From Pseudodesulfovibrio thermohalotolerans (GTDB lineage: Bacteria > Desulfobacterota > Desulfovibrionia > Desulfovibrionales > Desulfovibrionaceae), in NCBI RefSeq assembly GCF_021353295.2, contig NZ_CP120635.1, forward strand, positions 1,406,001 through 1,470,000: 64,000 bases of DNA, written 5' to 3'. The notes under the pieces were generated by a model that searched no databases, was not told where the DNA came from, and was given only the letters and a program-made list of their open reading frames with translations. Positions within the stretch are counted from its first letter, which is position 1. Each line of letters opens with the position of its first letter. Both the position numbers and the translations under genes were made by a program. This document shows positions 42,858-50,848 of the stretch, piece after piece.

Positions 42858-43759
42858 GCGTTCGCGATTCGGCATGGTCCAGTGCGAGTCTGGCCTCGGG
42901 CTTTGCGCACCGACTTTTCTACCACGCAATTCGGCTGGCGGGGCGGCCGTTGGCCTATGCCATGCTCTTTTTTGTCGTGAGCTTTTACACATTGCGTCCC
43001 GATGTCCGGAAGCGATCTTGTGACTATCGTCTTCGGCGGTTCGGCAAGCGGTCGTTTGGGCAATCCCTGCTTGATTGTTTCCGGCTTCAGATGGAGTTTG
43101 GCAAGATGTTGGTGGACCGGGCCGTCATGGGCATCACCGGTGACTTCAATATGACCGCTACAGGCGAGGACCGGCAGCGAATGACGGATCTTGCCGGGTT
43201 GGGGCGGGGACTTGTCTTGATTACCGGACATGTGGGCTGTTGGCAGTCTGGCATGTCCTTTCTTGATCATATCGATGCCCCCAAGGCGGTGGTCATGTAC
43301 CGGGATGTTCGGGACGTGGACCGGCACTATTTCGAGTACGGTGAGTCCGAGGGGCCATCGTTCGACATCATTGACCCGACGTCTCCCATGGGCGGGACAC
43401 TGCAAATGCTTGAAGTGCTCAAGCTGGGCGGTGTGCTTTGCGTCATGGGCGACAGGCCATTCGGCAGTGACCGGGGGACGGTCGGCGTGGAGTTCCTTGG
43501 CGGCTCGGTGCGGATGCCCATTGGCGCGTTCAAGCTGGCTTCTTCGCTCCAAGTCCCCGTGGTAGTGACCTTTTCCTGTCGCACCGGCCCTGGGTGTGGA
43601 CGAATCTGGATTTCAAAGGTAATTGACCTCCCCGAACGTTTGGGGCGGAAGCCGGAAGCGTACAAACCCTATGCCCAGATGTTCGCGGACGGACTTTGGG
43701 AATTTGTCGAAACATATCCTTGGCAGTTCTATAATTTCTTCAACATGTGGGATGAATGA
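42854..43759 (+). CDS. LpxL-like lysophospholipid acyltransferase
   Basis: A 301-residue acyltransferase starting at GTG 42854, which overlaps the previous stop as GTGA; the frame opens further upstream inside the GT gene. The N-terminal part has a hydrophobic segment (LAYAMLFFVVSFYTL). The active-site region GLVLITGHVGCWQSG corresponds to the H-x4-D/E motif of LpxL proteins, and MGDRPFGSDRGTVGVEFLG is also typical. It probably acylates the polyene anchor. It could stand in for the acyltransferase half of ApeJ. Confidence 0.85.
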   Translation: MSVRDSAWSSASLASGFAHRLFYHAIRLAGRPLAYAMLFFVVSFYTLRPDVRKRSCDYRLRRFGKRSFGQSLLDCFRLQMEFGKMLVDRAVMGITGDFNMTATGEDRQRMTDLAGLGRGLVLITGHVGCWQSGMSFLDHIDAPKAVVMYRDVRDVDRHYFEYGESEGPSFDIIDPTSPMGGTLQMLEVLKLGGVLCVMGDRPFGSDRGTVGVEFLGGSVRMPIGAFKLASSLQVPVVVTFSCRTGPGCGRIWISKVIDLPERLGRKPEAYKPYAQMFADGLWEFVETYPWQFYNFFNMWDE

Positions 43760-44016
43760 TTCGAATGGATCTTAGAGAGAAAATTAAGAAGGTTTTGGTA
43801 AGGGAACTCGACCTCGTGGATATTGACCCGGCCACCATCGAGGACGATGCACCGCTGTTTGGCGACGAAGGACTTGGGTTGGATTCCCTAGACGCGGTGG
43901 AGCTCGTGGTGCTGGTTCAGAAGTTTTTCGATACCGAGATTCAGAACGCTGAGGAGGGAATGGAAGCCCTGCAGTCGGTGGAGAGTCTGGCTCGGTTTAT
44001 CGAGAACGAGGGATAA
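43756..44016 (+). CDS. Acyl carrier protein 2
   Basis: An 86-residue carrier protein. ATG 43756 overlaps the acyltransferase stop; an inner ATG at 43765 is also possible. The Ser attachment site is in DEGLGLDSLDAVELVVLV. Helix III (FFDTEIQNAEEGMEALQS) differs clearly from the first carrier protein. Two carriers are typical of aryl-polyene clusters: one for starter loading and one for extension. Confidence 0.9.
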   Translation: MIRMDLREKIKKVLVRELDLVDIDPATIEDDAPLFGDEGLGLDSLDAVELVVLVQKFFDTEIQNAEEGMEALQSVESLARFIENEG

Positions 44017-44017
44017 G

Positions 44018-45205
44018 ATGCTTGGCGAGGTGGCTATTCTGGGGGCGGGTTGCATCTGTGCGGCCGGTCCCACGCTTGATGCCTGTCTGGAGACCATGCT
44101 GGCCGGGAAGGGAGAGCCGGCTGCGCCTACGCATTTTATCTGTGAGCAGGCCGTCACCTATCCCGTTTTCGAGGTGCCCCAGAAGTGGGTAGATTCATCG
44201 AGTACATCTGCAGGGCGTTCCGGAAATTTACTGCATATGGCCGTTCATGATGCGTTGGATGGGGTGCCTGACGTCTTGAGCGTGCAAAACGAACTTCGGG
44301 TCGGGGTGTGCATCGGCACCTCGGTTGGCGCGTCGCTCGACTTCTTGGATTTTTATCGCAGCTGGAAAGCCGGTAAGAAACCGCAGCTGGCTCCCATCCT
44401 GCATTACCTGGCTGGGAATCTGGCCGAGGGGCTAGCTGTTCATTACGATCTGAGCGGTCCCTGCCAGACTGTGACCAATGCCTGTACTTCCGGTGCAGAC
44501 GCCATCGGCATCGCCGCAGCCTGGATCCGTGCCGGTTGGTGCGACGTGGCCATCGCTGGAGGTGCGGATGCCTTGAGCGAAATCTCCTACAACGGTTTTG
44601 CTCGGCTCATGAATACCAGCCCGGAACCCTGCCGACCGTTCGATAAAGACCGTAGGGGGCTTAATTTGGGCGAGGGCGCAGGTGTGTTGCTTCTCGCATC
44701 TACCAATGTGGCAGAGCGCTTTGGAGCCCCCCGGAGAGGCCGTGTGGCGGGCTATGGAACCTGCGGTGATGCCTACAACCTGACGGCTCCGCATCCCGAG
44801 GCTCGGGGGCTGTTGCAGGCTCTGGATACGGCCCTGGGGCAGGCCGGGATAACCTGCGAGGATGTGGCCTGTGTCAACGTGCACGGAACCGGCACCAAGG
44901 CCAACGATTTGGTGGAGGGGCACGTCTTGCGCGATCGTTTCAGTCAATCTCTTGTTTTTGCGACAAAGGGGTTCACCGGGCATACGTTGGGGGCTGCCGG
45001 GGCCATGGAGGCTGCCTTCACTCTGGCCTGTCTGGAGCGTGGAGTGCTGCCGCCAAGCAAGGGGTTTGGCGAACCCGATCCGGCTATCGGCCTTTCTCCG
45101 GTAGCCTGTCCAACCGCTTTCTCGGGCCGATTCGGTTTGAGCCAGTCACTGGCTTTCGGCGGCAATAATTCCGTTCTCATATTGGAGAAGGAGGACCGGC
45201 GATGA
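44018..45205 (+). CDS. Beta-ketoacyl-ACP synthase III of the operon (FabF-type)
   Basis: A 395-residue ketosynthase. The active Cys is in TVTNACTSGADAIGIA and the His pair in NVHGTGTKANDLVE and TKGFTGHTLGAAGAME. This is the ApeO/ApeR-type motif set. It is followed directly (four-base overlap) by a non-catalytic partner, so the two probably form a heterodimer that sets the chain length. Spacing to the carrier protein is one base. Confidence 0.92.
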   Translation: MLGEVAILGAGCICAAGPTLDACLETMLAGKGEPAAPTHFICEQAVTYPVFEVPQKWVDSSSTSAGRSGNLLHMAVHDALDGVPDVLSVQNELRVGVCIGTSVGASLDFLDFYRSWKAGKKPQLAPILHYLAGNLAEGLAVHYDLSGPCQTVTNACTSGADAIGIAAAWIRAGWCDVAIAGGADALSEISYNGFARLMNTSPEPCRPFDKDRRGLNLGEGAGVLLLASTNVAERFGAPRRGRVAGYGTCGDAYNLTAPHPEARGLLQALDTALGQAGITCEDVACVNVHGTGTKANDLVEGHVLRDRFSQSLVFATKGFTGHTLGAAGAMEAAFTLACLERGVLPPSKGFGEPDPAIGLSPVACPTAFSGRFGLSQSLAFGGNNSVLILEKEDRR

Positions 45206-46059
45206 AGCTCTCCATCCACGGGGTCGGTCTGGCTGCTCCCATCGGCGACGGTGCGTTGGTCCGCCAAGCCTTGGACGGCAAGGACGTGCCGCTGCCTGCG
45301 GCGTACGAGACTCCGACCGAGGCACTAGCCGAGTATGTCCCGGCCCGCAAGTTGCGGCGCATGGACCATTTTACCCGCATGACCTTGCTGGCGGCTTACC
45401 GTGCTTTGGAAGCTGCCGATACACTGTCCGTACTTCCCGACCGTATGGGGATCGTGCTCGGTACCGGTTACGGGCCGTCCAGGACGACGTTTGATTTTCA
45501 GGACTCCCTCATTGACGATGGGCCGGCGTTGGCTTCACCGCTCGCCTTTTCCCTTTCCGTTCATAACATCCCGGCGGGAGTGCTTTCCATGTTGTTGGAT
45601 TACCCCTGTCCGCAGACAACACTCTGCCAGTTGCGGGGAGTTGTTCAAGCCGGAACCCAGACAGCGGCACTCTGGTTGGCGGAAGGTCGGGTTGATACCA
45701 TCCTTTTGGGCTTTACCGATGAGACTACGCCGCTTCTTGAAGCCAACACTGAACGTTTGAACGCCGCTGAGGGACGTTTGGATGCACCGCCGGTGGGTGA
45801 GGGCAGTGCCTTTTTCCTCTTGGCCGAGGCTGGGGGGTTCGCCTCGCTGGAAATTGAGGCTCGTCCGGAAAATTTTAAAGCCGATACGGTCGTTATTGAC
45901 CAGGGAGAATTCGGCACGTGTGACCTGACGGATCTCTGGGGGAAAAGTCCGACTTCCTGTGGCCTGGAGCTTGCTGCTGCGGCGTTGGGCGCCAGGGAAC
46001 AAGAGCTGAAGACCGCCTGTCGGGAGGGTGACGTCTGGTTCAGCGTAATCGGAGAATAG
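45202..46059 (+). CDS. Chain-length-factor-like ketosynthase homologue (ApeC-like)
   Basis: A 285-residue truncated ketosynthase-fold protein. It starts MKLSIHGVGLAAPIGDGAL, like a ketosynthase N-terminal half, and has RMTLLAAYRALEAADTLSV. The usual active Cys motif is replaced by DYPCPQTTLCQLRGVVQAG, and neither catalytic His motif is present. Length and context match the ApeC partner of aryl-polyene synthases, which is thought to be catalytically silent. It ends five bases before the AMP ligase. Confidence 0.8.
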   Translation: MKLSIHGVGLAAPIGDGALVRQALDGKDVPLPAAYETPTEALAEYVPARKLRRMDHFTRMTLLAAYRALEAADTLSVLPDRMGIVLGTGYGPSRTTFDFQDSLIDDGPALASPLAFSLSVHNIPAGVLSMLLDYPCPQTTLCQLRGVVQAGTQTAALWLAEGRVDTILLGFTDETTPLLEANTERLNAAEGRLDAPPVGEGSAFFLLAEAGGFASLEIEARPENFKADTVVIDQGEFGTCDLTDLWGKSPTSCGLELAAAALGAREQELKTACREGDVWFSVIGE

Positions 46060-46064
46060 ATCGT

Positions 46065-47234
46065 ATGCGCGCAATCAATCTTCAACTTGCAGATATCCGT
46101 GAGATAATTTCCAGCGTCCTTTTGGCTCATTTATCCTATGATGCCTGCATGCGCCTTGCGCCGGGCGGTTCGCTCAGTCCGGAGTTTGTTCCGACGTGCG
46201 ATGCCGTGGACGACCTGGAGGGTGTGGGCGGAATCATCGCCCGGATGTTTCATACGAAGACTCTGACCAATCTGGGCGTGGTCTCTCTAGAGGAGTGGGC
46301 GGAAAGCATCTATCAGCAGTGGCTTGTTGCAGGCGATCGGATAACGTTTTTTACCTCCGGGAGCACCAACGAGCCCAAGCCTGCAACGCATGACTTTGGT
46401 GAGTACGTTCAGGAGGTTGAAAATCTGGCCGTGCTTTTTCGTGATAGGAAACGGATAGTCTGTTTCGTGCCGCGCCATCATATTTACGGCTTTCTTTTTT
46501 CCATTTTGCTTCCTCATGTCATGGGGTGCGAGGTCCGTTGGGAAGTGCCGCTGCCTGCTCCCGGATTGGTTCGTTCGCTGTGTGACGGGGACCTCATGGT
46601 GGCTTTTCCACTTTTGTGGGGCAAGCTCGCCGAGATGGGCGTGCATTTCCATGCAGATGTGCACGGCGTCACGTCCACCGGGCCGTGTCCAGCAAAGACC
46701 CTTGAAACGGTCAAGGCGAACGGATTGCCCCTGATGTATGAGATTTACGGATCATCGGAGACCGGCGGTGTGGGCTACCGCACCGACCCTCTGGGGTGCT
46801 ACACACTGTTGGACCACTGGACCCGGACCGACGACGATGCTGTTCTGGCCCGGAAAACGGAAGATGGCGGCGCGACGGAGTGTCTTCTACAGGATCTGCT
46901 TGATTGGCACGGTCCTGCGACTTTTACTCCCCGTCGACGCAAGGACTGTGCTGTGCAGGTGGCGGGCGTCAACGTCTATCCTGCTAGGGTGCGGGAGGCG
47001 CTTTTGGACCATCCCTTGGTTGAAAAATGCGCGGTACGTCTCATGCGATCTGACGAGGGGACACGGCTCAAGGCGTTTATCGTGCCCTACGGTTCGGGCC
47101 AGGATATAGATGTCCTAAAGTTGGAATTGCAAAAATGGTCCAAGGCGCATCTTTCCAGATACGAACGGCCAGCGTCTTGGACCTTTGGTAAACACATCCC
47201 CGTGAACGGGTTGGGCAAAGAAAGGGACTGGTAG
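46065..47234 (+). CDS. AMP-dependent acyl ligase (ApeH-like)
   Basis: A 389-residue adenylating enzyme, shorter than typical acyl-CoA ligases (about 500). The ATP loop is FFTSGSTNEPKPATHDF. Later come YEIYGSSETGGVGYR, RRRKDCAVQVAGVNVYPARV and the C-terminal catalytic Lys in PVNGLGKERDW. It would activate the aromatic starter acid and load a carrier protein. It is the last gene of the operon; no terminator hairpin is obvious right after it. Confidence 0.87.
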   Translation: MRAINLQLADIREIISSVLLAHLSYDACMRLAPGGSLSPEFVPTCDAVDDLEGVGGIIARMFHTKTLTNLGVVSLEEWAESIYQQWLVAGDRITFFTSGSTNEPKPATHDFGEYVQEVENLAVLFRDRKRIVCFVPRHHIYGFLFSILLPHVMGCEVRWEVPLPAPGLVRSLCDGDLMVAFPLLWGKLAEMGVHFHADVHGVTSTGPCPAKTLETVKANGLPLMYEIYGSSETGGVGYRTDPLGCYTLLDHWTRTDDDAVLARKTEDGGATECLLQDLLDWHGPATFTPRRRKDCAVQVAGVNVYPARVREALLDHPLVEKCAVRLMRSDEGTRLKAFIVPYGSGQDIDVLKLELQKWSKAHLSRYERPASWTFGKHIPVNGLGKERDW

Positions 47235-47488
47235 CCTGTCCATTGTAAACAAGTCCATCAGTGAATACAGAGATGAAACGACATCGAACCGGTTGATTGG
47301 AAAATCATCCTCTTCTATCAATTCAGTCAAAGCTCTTCAGGGAGACTTTCATCGGACTCAGTTTGACAGAGGTGTTCTGTGGCGTTCAAACCCTGTTAGG
47401 ACAGGGATGGAGGCATTTGGGGGGGGGGAAGCAAGATGGAATAGGAAAACAAAAAGACCGAGAAGTTCCTGGCCCACAAATTGTTTGG
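47235..47488. other. Non-coding junction after the pigment operon
   Basis: No supported gene. A run of nine to ten guanines occurs near 47409-47420. Leads directly into the IS remnant. Confidence 0.5.
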
Positions 47489-47573
47489 GGGCTCACCTTG
47501 AAGGTTTTCAATATTTCTAGCAAAAGAGAAAGCCTCTTGATTCTCAAGAGAAATTGTTAAATCAAATCGAAAC
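47489..47573 (-). mobile_element. Remnant of the IS481-type element (one end)
   Basis: These 85 bases align with 27198-27282, the transposase 5' end and terminal repeat of the decayed IS, in the same orientation and with many mismatches. The eight bases beyond the repeat (atcgaaac) match as well. The rest of the element is absent, so this is an older, one-ended remnant. Confidence 0.75.
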
Positions 47574-47612
47574 GAATTTTTCTCTTTGGTTGGGCCTTGT
47601 CCTTCCTTCTTC

Positions 47613-48221
47613 TTATTCGTTTGCCACAAAATTCAATACCTTTCGGACATGTTTTTCGCCATGGATTCGAATCTCTTCTCGAAAGTTTGAAATCAACCGC
47701 GCATCTTCTGGGGACAACTGCACAACTCCGATGACTTTGATCGTCGCAAAGTGCGTGATGCTTTCCGACGTCTTGACGGCGGCGTCCAGCGGCCAAAGAT
47801 TCACGTCACTGAAATCATTGTCTGCGGGAAGTGGGTTAGGTTCCGGAACAATTCCTACAGCTGCCGTGACCGTTCTGAATCCGTTTCGAAGCACGATAGA
47901 TATCCCCGCTTGAACGATCGTTCCAGGCGCAAGGCGCAAGGTTTGCGCTCCGGTCGCAAGATCACCTTTGAAGCACGTGTCGTTGACAAGCGGCCTGGAC
48001 CGACCGGACAGGACGACGTTGTTGTGCTTGCTGACATAGCACTGTCCGTGGACGACGCACGCCCATGTTTTGACCTCCTCCACGTCCGGTAACCAGTCTT
48101 TCTCCAGGCCGCGGCCGTCCAGGAACCTGACATCCGGTCGAACGGTGACAGGCACAAGGCGGTCGGTGGAGGCTTCCGGTGCCCCGAAAACATCCCTGAT
48201 CGTTTCCGTGCTCAGTTTCAT
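47613..48221 (-). CDS. Hypothetical 202-residue protein
   Basis: ATG 48221 follows GGAGAG, giving MKLSTETIRDVFGAPEAST; the frame opens 42 bases earlier. The centre is beta-rich (WACVVHGQCYVSKHNNVVLSG), and LAPGTIVQAGISIVLRNGF follows. The last part is helical (LSPEDARLISNFREEIR). No signal or membrane segment. I do not recognise the family. Same style and strand as the genes at 1-1458, which suggests they belong to one element. Confidence 0.6.
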   Translation of the reverse strand: MKLSTETIRDVFGAPEASTDRLVPVTVRPDVRFLDGRGLEKDWLPDVEEVKTWACVVHGQCYVSKHNNVVLSGRSRPLVNDTCFKGDLATGAQTLRLAPGTIVQAGISIVLRNGFRTVTAAVGIVPEPNPLPADNDFSDVNLWPLDAAVKTSESITHFATIKVIGVVQLSPEDARLISNFREEIRIHGEKHVRKVLNFVANE

Positions 48222-48527
48222 TTTGTTCTCTCCTTGTTTTTGTGAGGTTCGGATTCGCCTCACGGCTAAGTTGTTTCACATCAAATATAAATATTTCAAG
48301 TTTTTGCTATGTGTATATTTCACGCTAAAGCCGGTTGCGAAAACTCCTGGCGTTGACCGGTTTTTGTCGATTCGGAAACGACAAAAATGGGTAACACGAA
48401 AAAAAAGATTTTATGCGCTTGAAAAAGTGATGGGGAAAATGGTGGGAGATGGGGGAAATGGGAAAGGACGAGGAAAAGAAAAGGCCCCCGAAAAGGGGGC
48501 CAAGGAGGGCTGACGGCTTGACGGGGA
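48222..48527. other. Intergenic stretch with terminator
   Basis: 306 bases between two minus-strand genes. Apart from the hairpin at 48483-48501 and an AT-rich promoter-like region near 48250-48310, nothing is evident. Confidence 0.5.
48469..48501 (-). terminator. Intrinsic terminator (minus strand)
   Basis: ggccccc (48483-48489) pairs with gggggcc (48495-48501) around gaaaa. On the minus strand it is followed by TTTTCTTTTCC. It ends the gene at 48528. Confidence 0.75.
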
Positions 48528-49391
48528 TCAGTCGTCGGCCTGTTGGGATTTAGTGGGCTTGTGGTCTGGTTCGCGAACGTGGCGGACGACCAAGAAATCG
48601 TGGAATTTGCTTCCGTGGCCGTCGAGGCGGAACTGGCCGACAAGGAGACGGAGATGGGGGCAGCGTGGCGTTGTGTCGACTTCGTAGTGCGGCTCCCGGT
48701 CTCGCATGTACCCGCGAACTTTGACTGCCGTCCCACAATAGATGCAGCGTATTTTGATCGTTGCGTGGCCGTCTTCGGGGATCAGTTTTCGGACCTCCGT
48801 CAGGTCAGGGATGGATTCCTGGCCGGTCACCTCGAACCCGGCACGGTAGACGGTGGCGGGGGTGACGATCGGCGACCTGAGGCATTTTTTCGACAAGGCT
48901 TCGTAATACTCGATAGCGTCGATGGAAGCGACTCTGCCGGTGTATTTGGAGATGTGTCTTCCGTGGATCGTGTCGTCGAGGAGACACTGGCAAGACGCGT
49001 CTGTGGTCAGGACGGCAGGATGGCCAATATCGTATCCAGGGAGATCATGAAAATGGACGGTGCCGAACGACTGGAGGACGCGGAGCTTTTTCATCAGATC
49101 GACGATATTCTGGCCGTCCCAAATCAGGTTTTGAGGTCGGATTCCGCCTGGGATCAGGCCGTGGCCCTTGAGAGCATTGACGGCATGTCCGAACTCGTTT
49201 GTCGTCATCCCCGGGGTTGATATAGCGAGGAATCCTGCCCGGAGATTGATCTCTGATGCAAGGGCATCGGGGACCGAGAACAGTTCAGGCCACGAGCAAA
49301 GAATCTCCTGCTGAAAAGCATCGTTTTTGTTGATTTCGCCGTTCTCGAGCGACCCTGGGCGGCGTGATTTTCGTGTCATTTCGTTGTCCAT
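48528..49391 (-). CDS. Hypothetical 287-residue protein with Cys pairs
   Basis: A GGAGGG site precedes ATG 49391. The middle part reads LIPGGIRPQNLIWDGQNI and FGTVHFHDLPGYDIGHPAVL. Near residue 210-220 there is a CxxC pair (IRCIYCGTAVKVRG) and a further Cys and His (TTPRCPHLRLLV), which looks like a zinc ribbon. No membrane segment. Family unknown; possibly DNA-binding. Probably the last gene of the minus-strand run 50130 to 48528. Confidence 0.6.
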   Translation of the reverse strand: MDNEMTRKSRRPGSLENGEINKNDAFQQEILCSWPELFSVPDALASEINLRAGFLAISTPGMTTNEFGHAVNALKGHGLIPGGIRPQNLIWDGQNIVDLMKKLRVLQSFGTVHFHDLPGYDIGHPAVLTTDASCQCLLDDTIHGRHISKYTGRVASIDAIEYYEALSKKCLRSPIVTPATVYRAGFEVTGQESIPDLTEVRKLIPEDGHATIKIRCIYCGTAVKVRGYMRDREPHYEVDTTPRCPHLRLLVGQFRLDGHGSKFHDFLVVRHVREPDHKPTKSQQADD

Positions 49392-49405
49392 TTTTCCCTC
49401 CGTTG

Positions 49406-49783
49406 CTATAGATCTTCAACCGCTTCACGCAGCAGGTCTCCAAGATTTTTCCCTCTCCGTCCAACACCTGACAAAAGGCGTTCACCAGTAAAAATGTCGT
49501 AAACAACCCCGCATTTTTCTGCTTTTATCACAGCATCTTCGTACGCACGAACAATCCTTGCAGGTGCCGAGTCGCTTGGTGTCCAGTCTCCGATCTGGAA
49601 CGTCACGTAGTGCAATGTTCCGCCGGTCGGATTGAACTCGGCGACGACTTCACCACTTTCCTCGAGATACATGCAGATCCCGGAGAAAATCTCTGCTAAC
49701 GAGTGACGCGAGTTCATGCCGCTCCCAATCAAGCCGGAGAACTTTTTCTCGTCGAGTAAAACGTCTTTTCTGCTGATTTCCAT
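49406..49783 (-). CDS. Hypothetical 125-residue protein
   Basis: ATG 49783 with AGGGGA upstream gives MEISRKDVLLDEKKFSGL. The protein is mixed alpha/beta with GGTLHYVTFQIGDWTPSDS and a C-terminal basic stretch (LLSGVGRRGKNLGDLL). It has no obvious catalytic motif. It lies between two small genes of the same strand with gaps of 11 and 14 bases, indicating an operon. Family not recognised. Confidence 0.6.
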   Translation of the reverse strand: MEISRKDVLLDEKKFSGLIGSGMNSRHSLAEIFSGICMYLEESGEVVAEFNPTGGTLHYVTFQIGDWTPSDSAPARIVRAYEDAVIKAEKCGVVYDIFTGERLLSGVGRRGKNLGDLLREAVEDL

Positions 49784-49794
49784 ACTTTCCCCTG

Positions 49795-50130
49795 TCAGCA
49801 CTCGCGGTTAACGACGAAACACAAAGCTGTATGCGGGTTATCAACGATCTCCTGCCACTTCCTAGCAGCTTCTTCTGCATCTAAAACAAGGCCGGTCTCG
49901 AGTATCGGTGCGACAACGTCAAACCCTCTGTAAACGTACCCCTCATAGCCTCCGAATTTGGCTTGTCTTACAAAAACATGGTGGAAAACTGAACCATTAC
50001 AAGGGATCACGTCGCTAACCCAGAGATACCAGTAGCTGCTCGTGTCAGTGAGTTGTGCGACGACATCCTGTCGCTCTTCGTCCTCGAGGATATCAAGAAA
50101 TTGATTGAGCATAAGATCTTTGATCCGCAC
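49795..50130 (-). CDS. Hypothetical 111-residue protein
   Basis: An open frame from ATG 50130 (MRIKDLMLNQFLDILEDEER), with a GGGGGG stretch upstream. The N-terminal helix is followed by aromatic strands (SSYWYLWVSDVIPCNGSVFHHVF) and a GYEGYVYRGFDVV segment, and a final helix (AEEAARKWQEIV). First gene of the minus-strand run, nearest the element's right end. Family unknown. Confidence 0.55.
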   Translation of the reverse strand: MRIKDLMLNQFLDILEDEERQDVVAQLTDTSSYWYLWVSDVIPCNGSVFHHVFVRQAKFGGYEGYVYRGFDVVAPILETGLVLDAEEAARKWQEIVDNPHTALCFVVNREC

Positions 50131-50466
50131 ATGCCCCCCGTCGGTTGCGGTTTCCGGCCAGAACGGCCACGAAGCAAAATCATAGCTCGATTCGCCGTGG
50201 CGTCAACGAGAAAAAAGAAATGAAAAGAGGAGTTTAGACTCTTATTTGTGGTTGCGGGTGGTTGCGGACTTTGGCGGTGGCCAGGGGGCGGATGGGGGTG
50301 GTGGAGGACTCTGGCTGCGGTTGATTGAAGATGGGTGAAATGAATGCTGGAAAAATGTGTGAACAAAGTGTGGAACGGGGCCATGCGGCAGGGTGCAGTT
50401 TTGCGCAGTTGTTCACACTTTGTACCACACTATTTCAATAACTTACTGAAATCATAGGGCTATGAT
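50131..50466. other. Element right-end non-coding region
   Basis: No supported gene. Short direct repeats of TTGCGG(A/G)-type and a near-palindromic ATGATTT/CTATGAT pair lie just before the tRNA fragment. This is where integrase arm sites would be expected, but no integrase gene is visible nearby. Confidence 0.4.
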
Positions 50467-50532
50467 CACGCCTGCTAAGCGTGTTATGGGCGTAAAACTC
50501 ATACGAGGGTTCAAATCCCTCCTTCTCCGCCA
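50467..50532 (+). tRNA. 3' fragment of tRNA-Ser(GCU): probable attachment site
   Basis: The sequence holds the anticodon arm (cacgcctgctaagcgtg, anticodon GCT), a long variable arm, the T-arm (gagggttcaaatccctc) and the acceptor strand ending CTTCTCCGCCA. The 5' part (acceptor GGAGAAG strand and D-arm) is absent. A 3' tRNA fragment of this kind is what tRNA-targeting integrative elements leave at one end. Not a functional tRNA. Confidence 0.8.
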
Positions 50533-50540
50533 TGAGATCA

Positions 50541-50575
50541 AGGGCTTACGATGCACATCGTAAGCCCTTTTTTTA
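50541..50575 (+). terminator. Terminator downstream of the tRNA fragment
   Basis: agggcttacgatg (50541-50553) and its complement (50556-50568) form a long stem followed by a run of seven or more T. Confidence 0.8.
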
Positions 50576-50758
50576 TGCGCTGCGATGGGGTCGTCAACAC
50601 GTGGGGAGCAAGGTGTGAAATTAAATGACAACACCGTTTGTCGGCCAAGGGAAAGGCTCGAACAGGCCCCTTTAAACGCACGGCTGGCGTCTTTGGGTAG
50701 ATATGGCTTTTATGGGCGCACCCGTTTAGGGTGGGGGGAGTCCCCTAGAGTACAGGAA

Positions 50759-50798
50759 CAAAAAAAGGAACCGCGTGCAAGACGCGGTTCCTTTTTTT
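50759..50798. terminator. Bidirectional terminator of the adhesin gene
   Basis: ggaaccgcg (50767-50775) and cgcggttcc (50783-50791) pair around tgcaaga, with A-run to the left and T-run to the right. On the minus strand it ends the adhesin transcript. Confidence 0.85.
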
Positions 50799-50848
50799 GT
50801 TTGGTGTGATGCGGGTCGGCCGTGGAGGCCGGACCGCTTTGTGCCGAT

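Noticed and set aside
50452..50634. 60-codon minus-strand frame containing RRRDLNPR
   Set aside because: It is the antisense translation of the tRNA-Ser fragment and its terminator, a common artefact.
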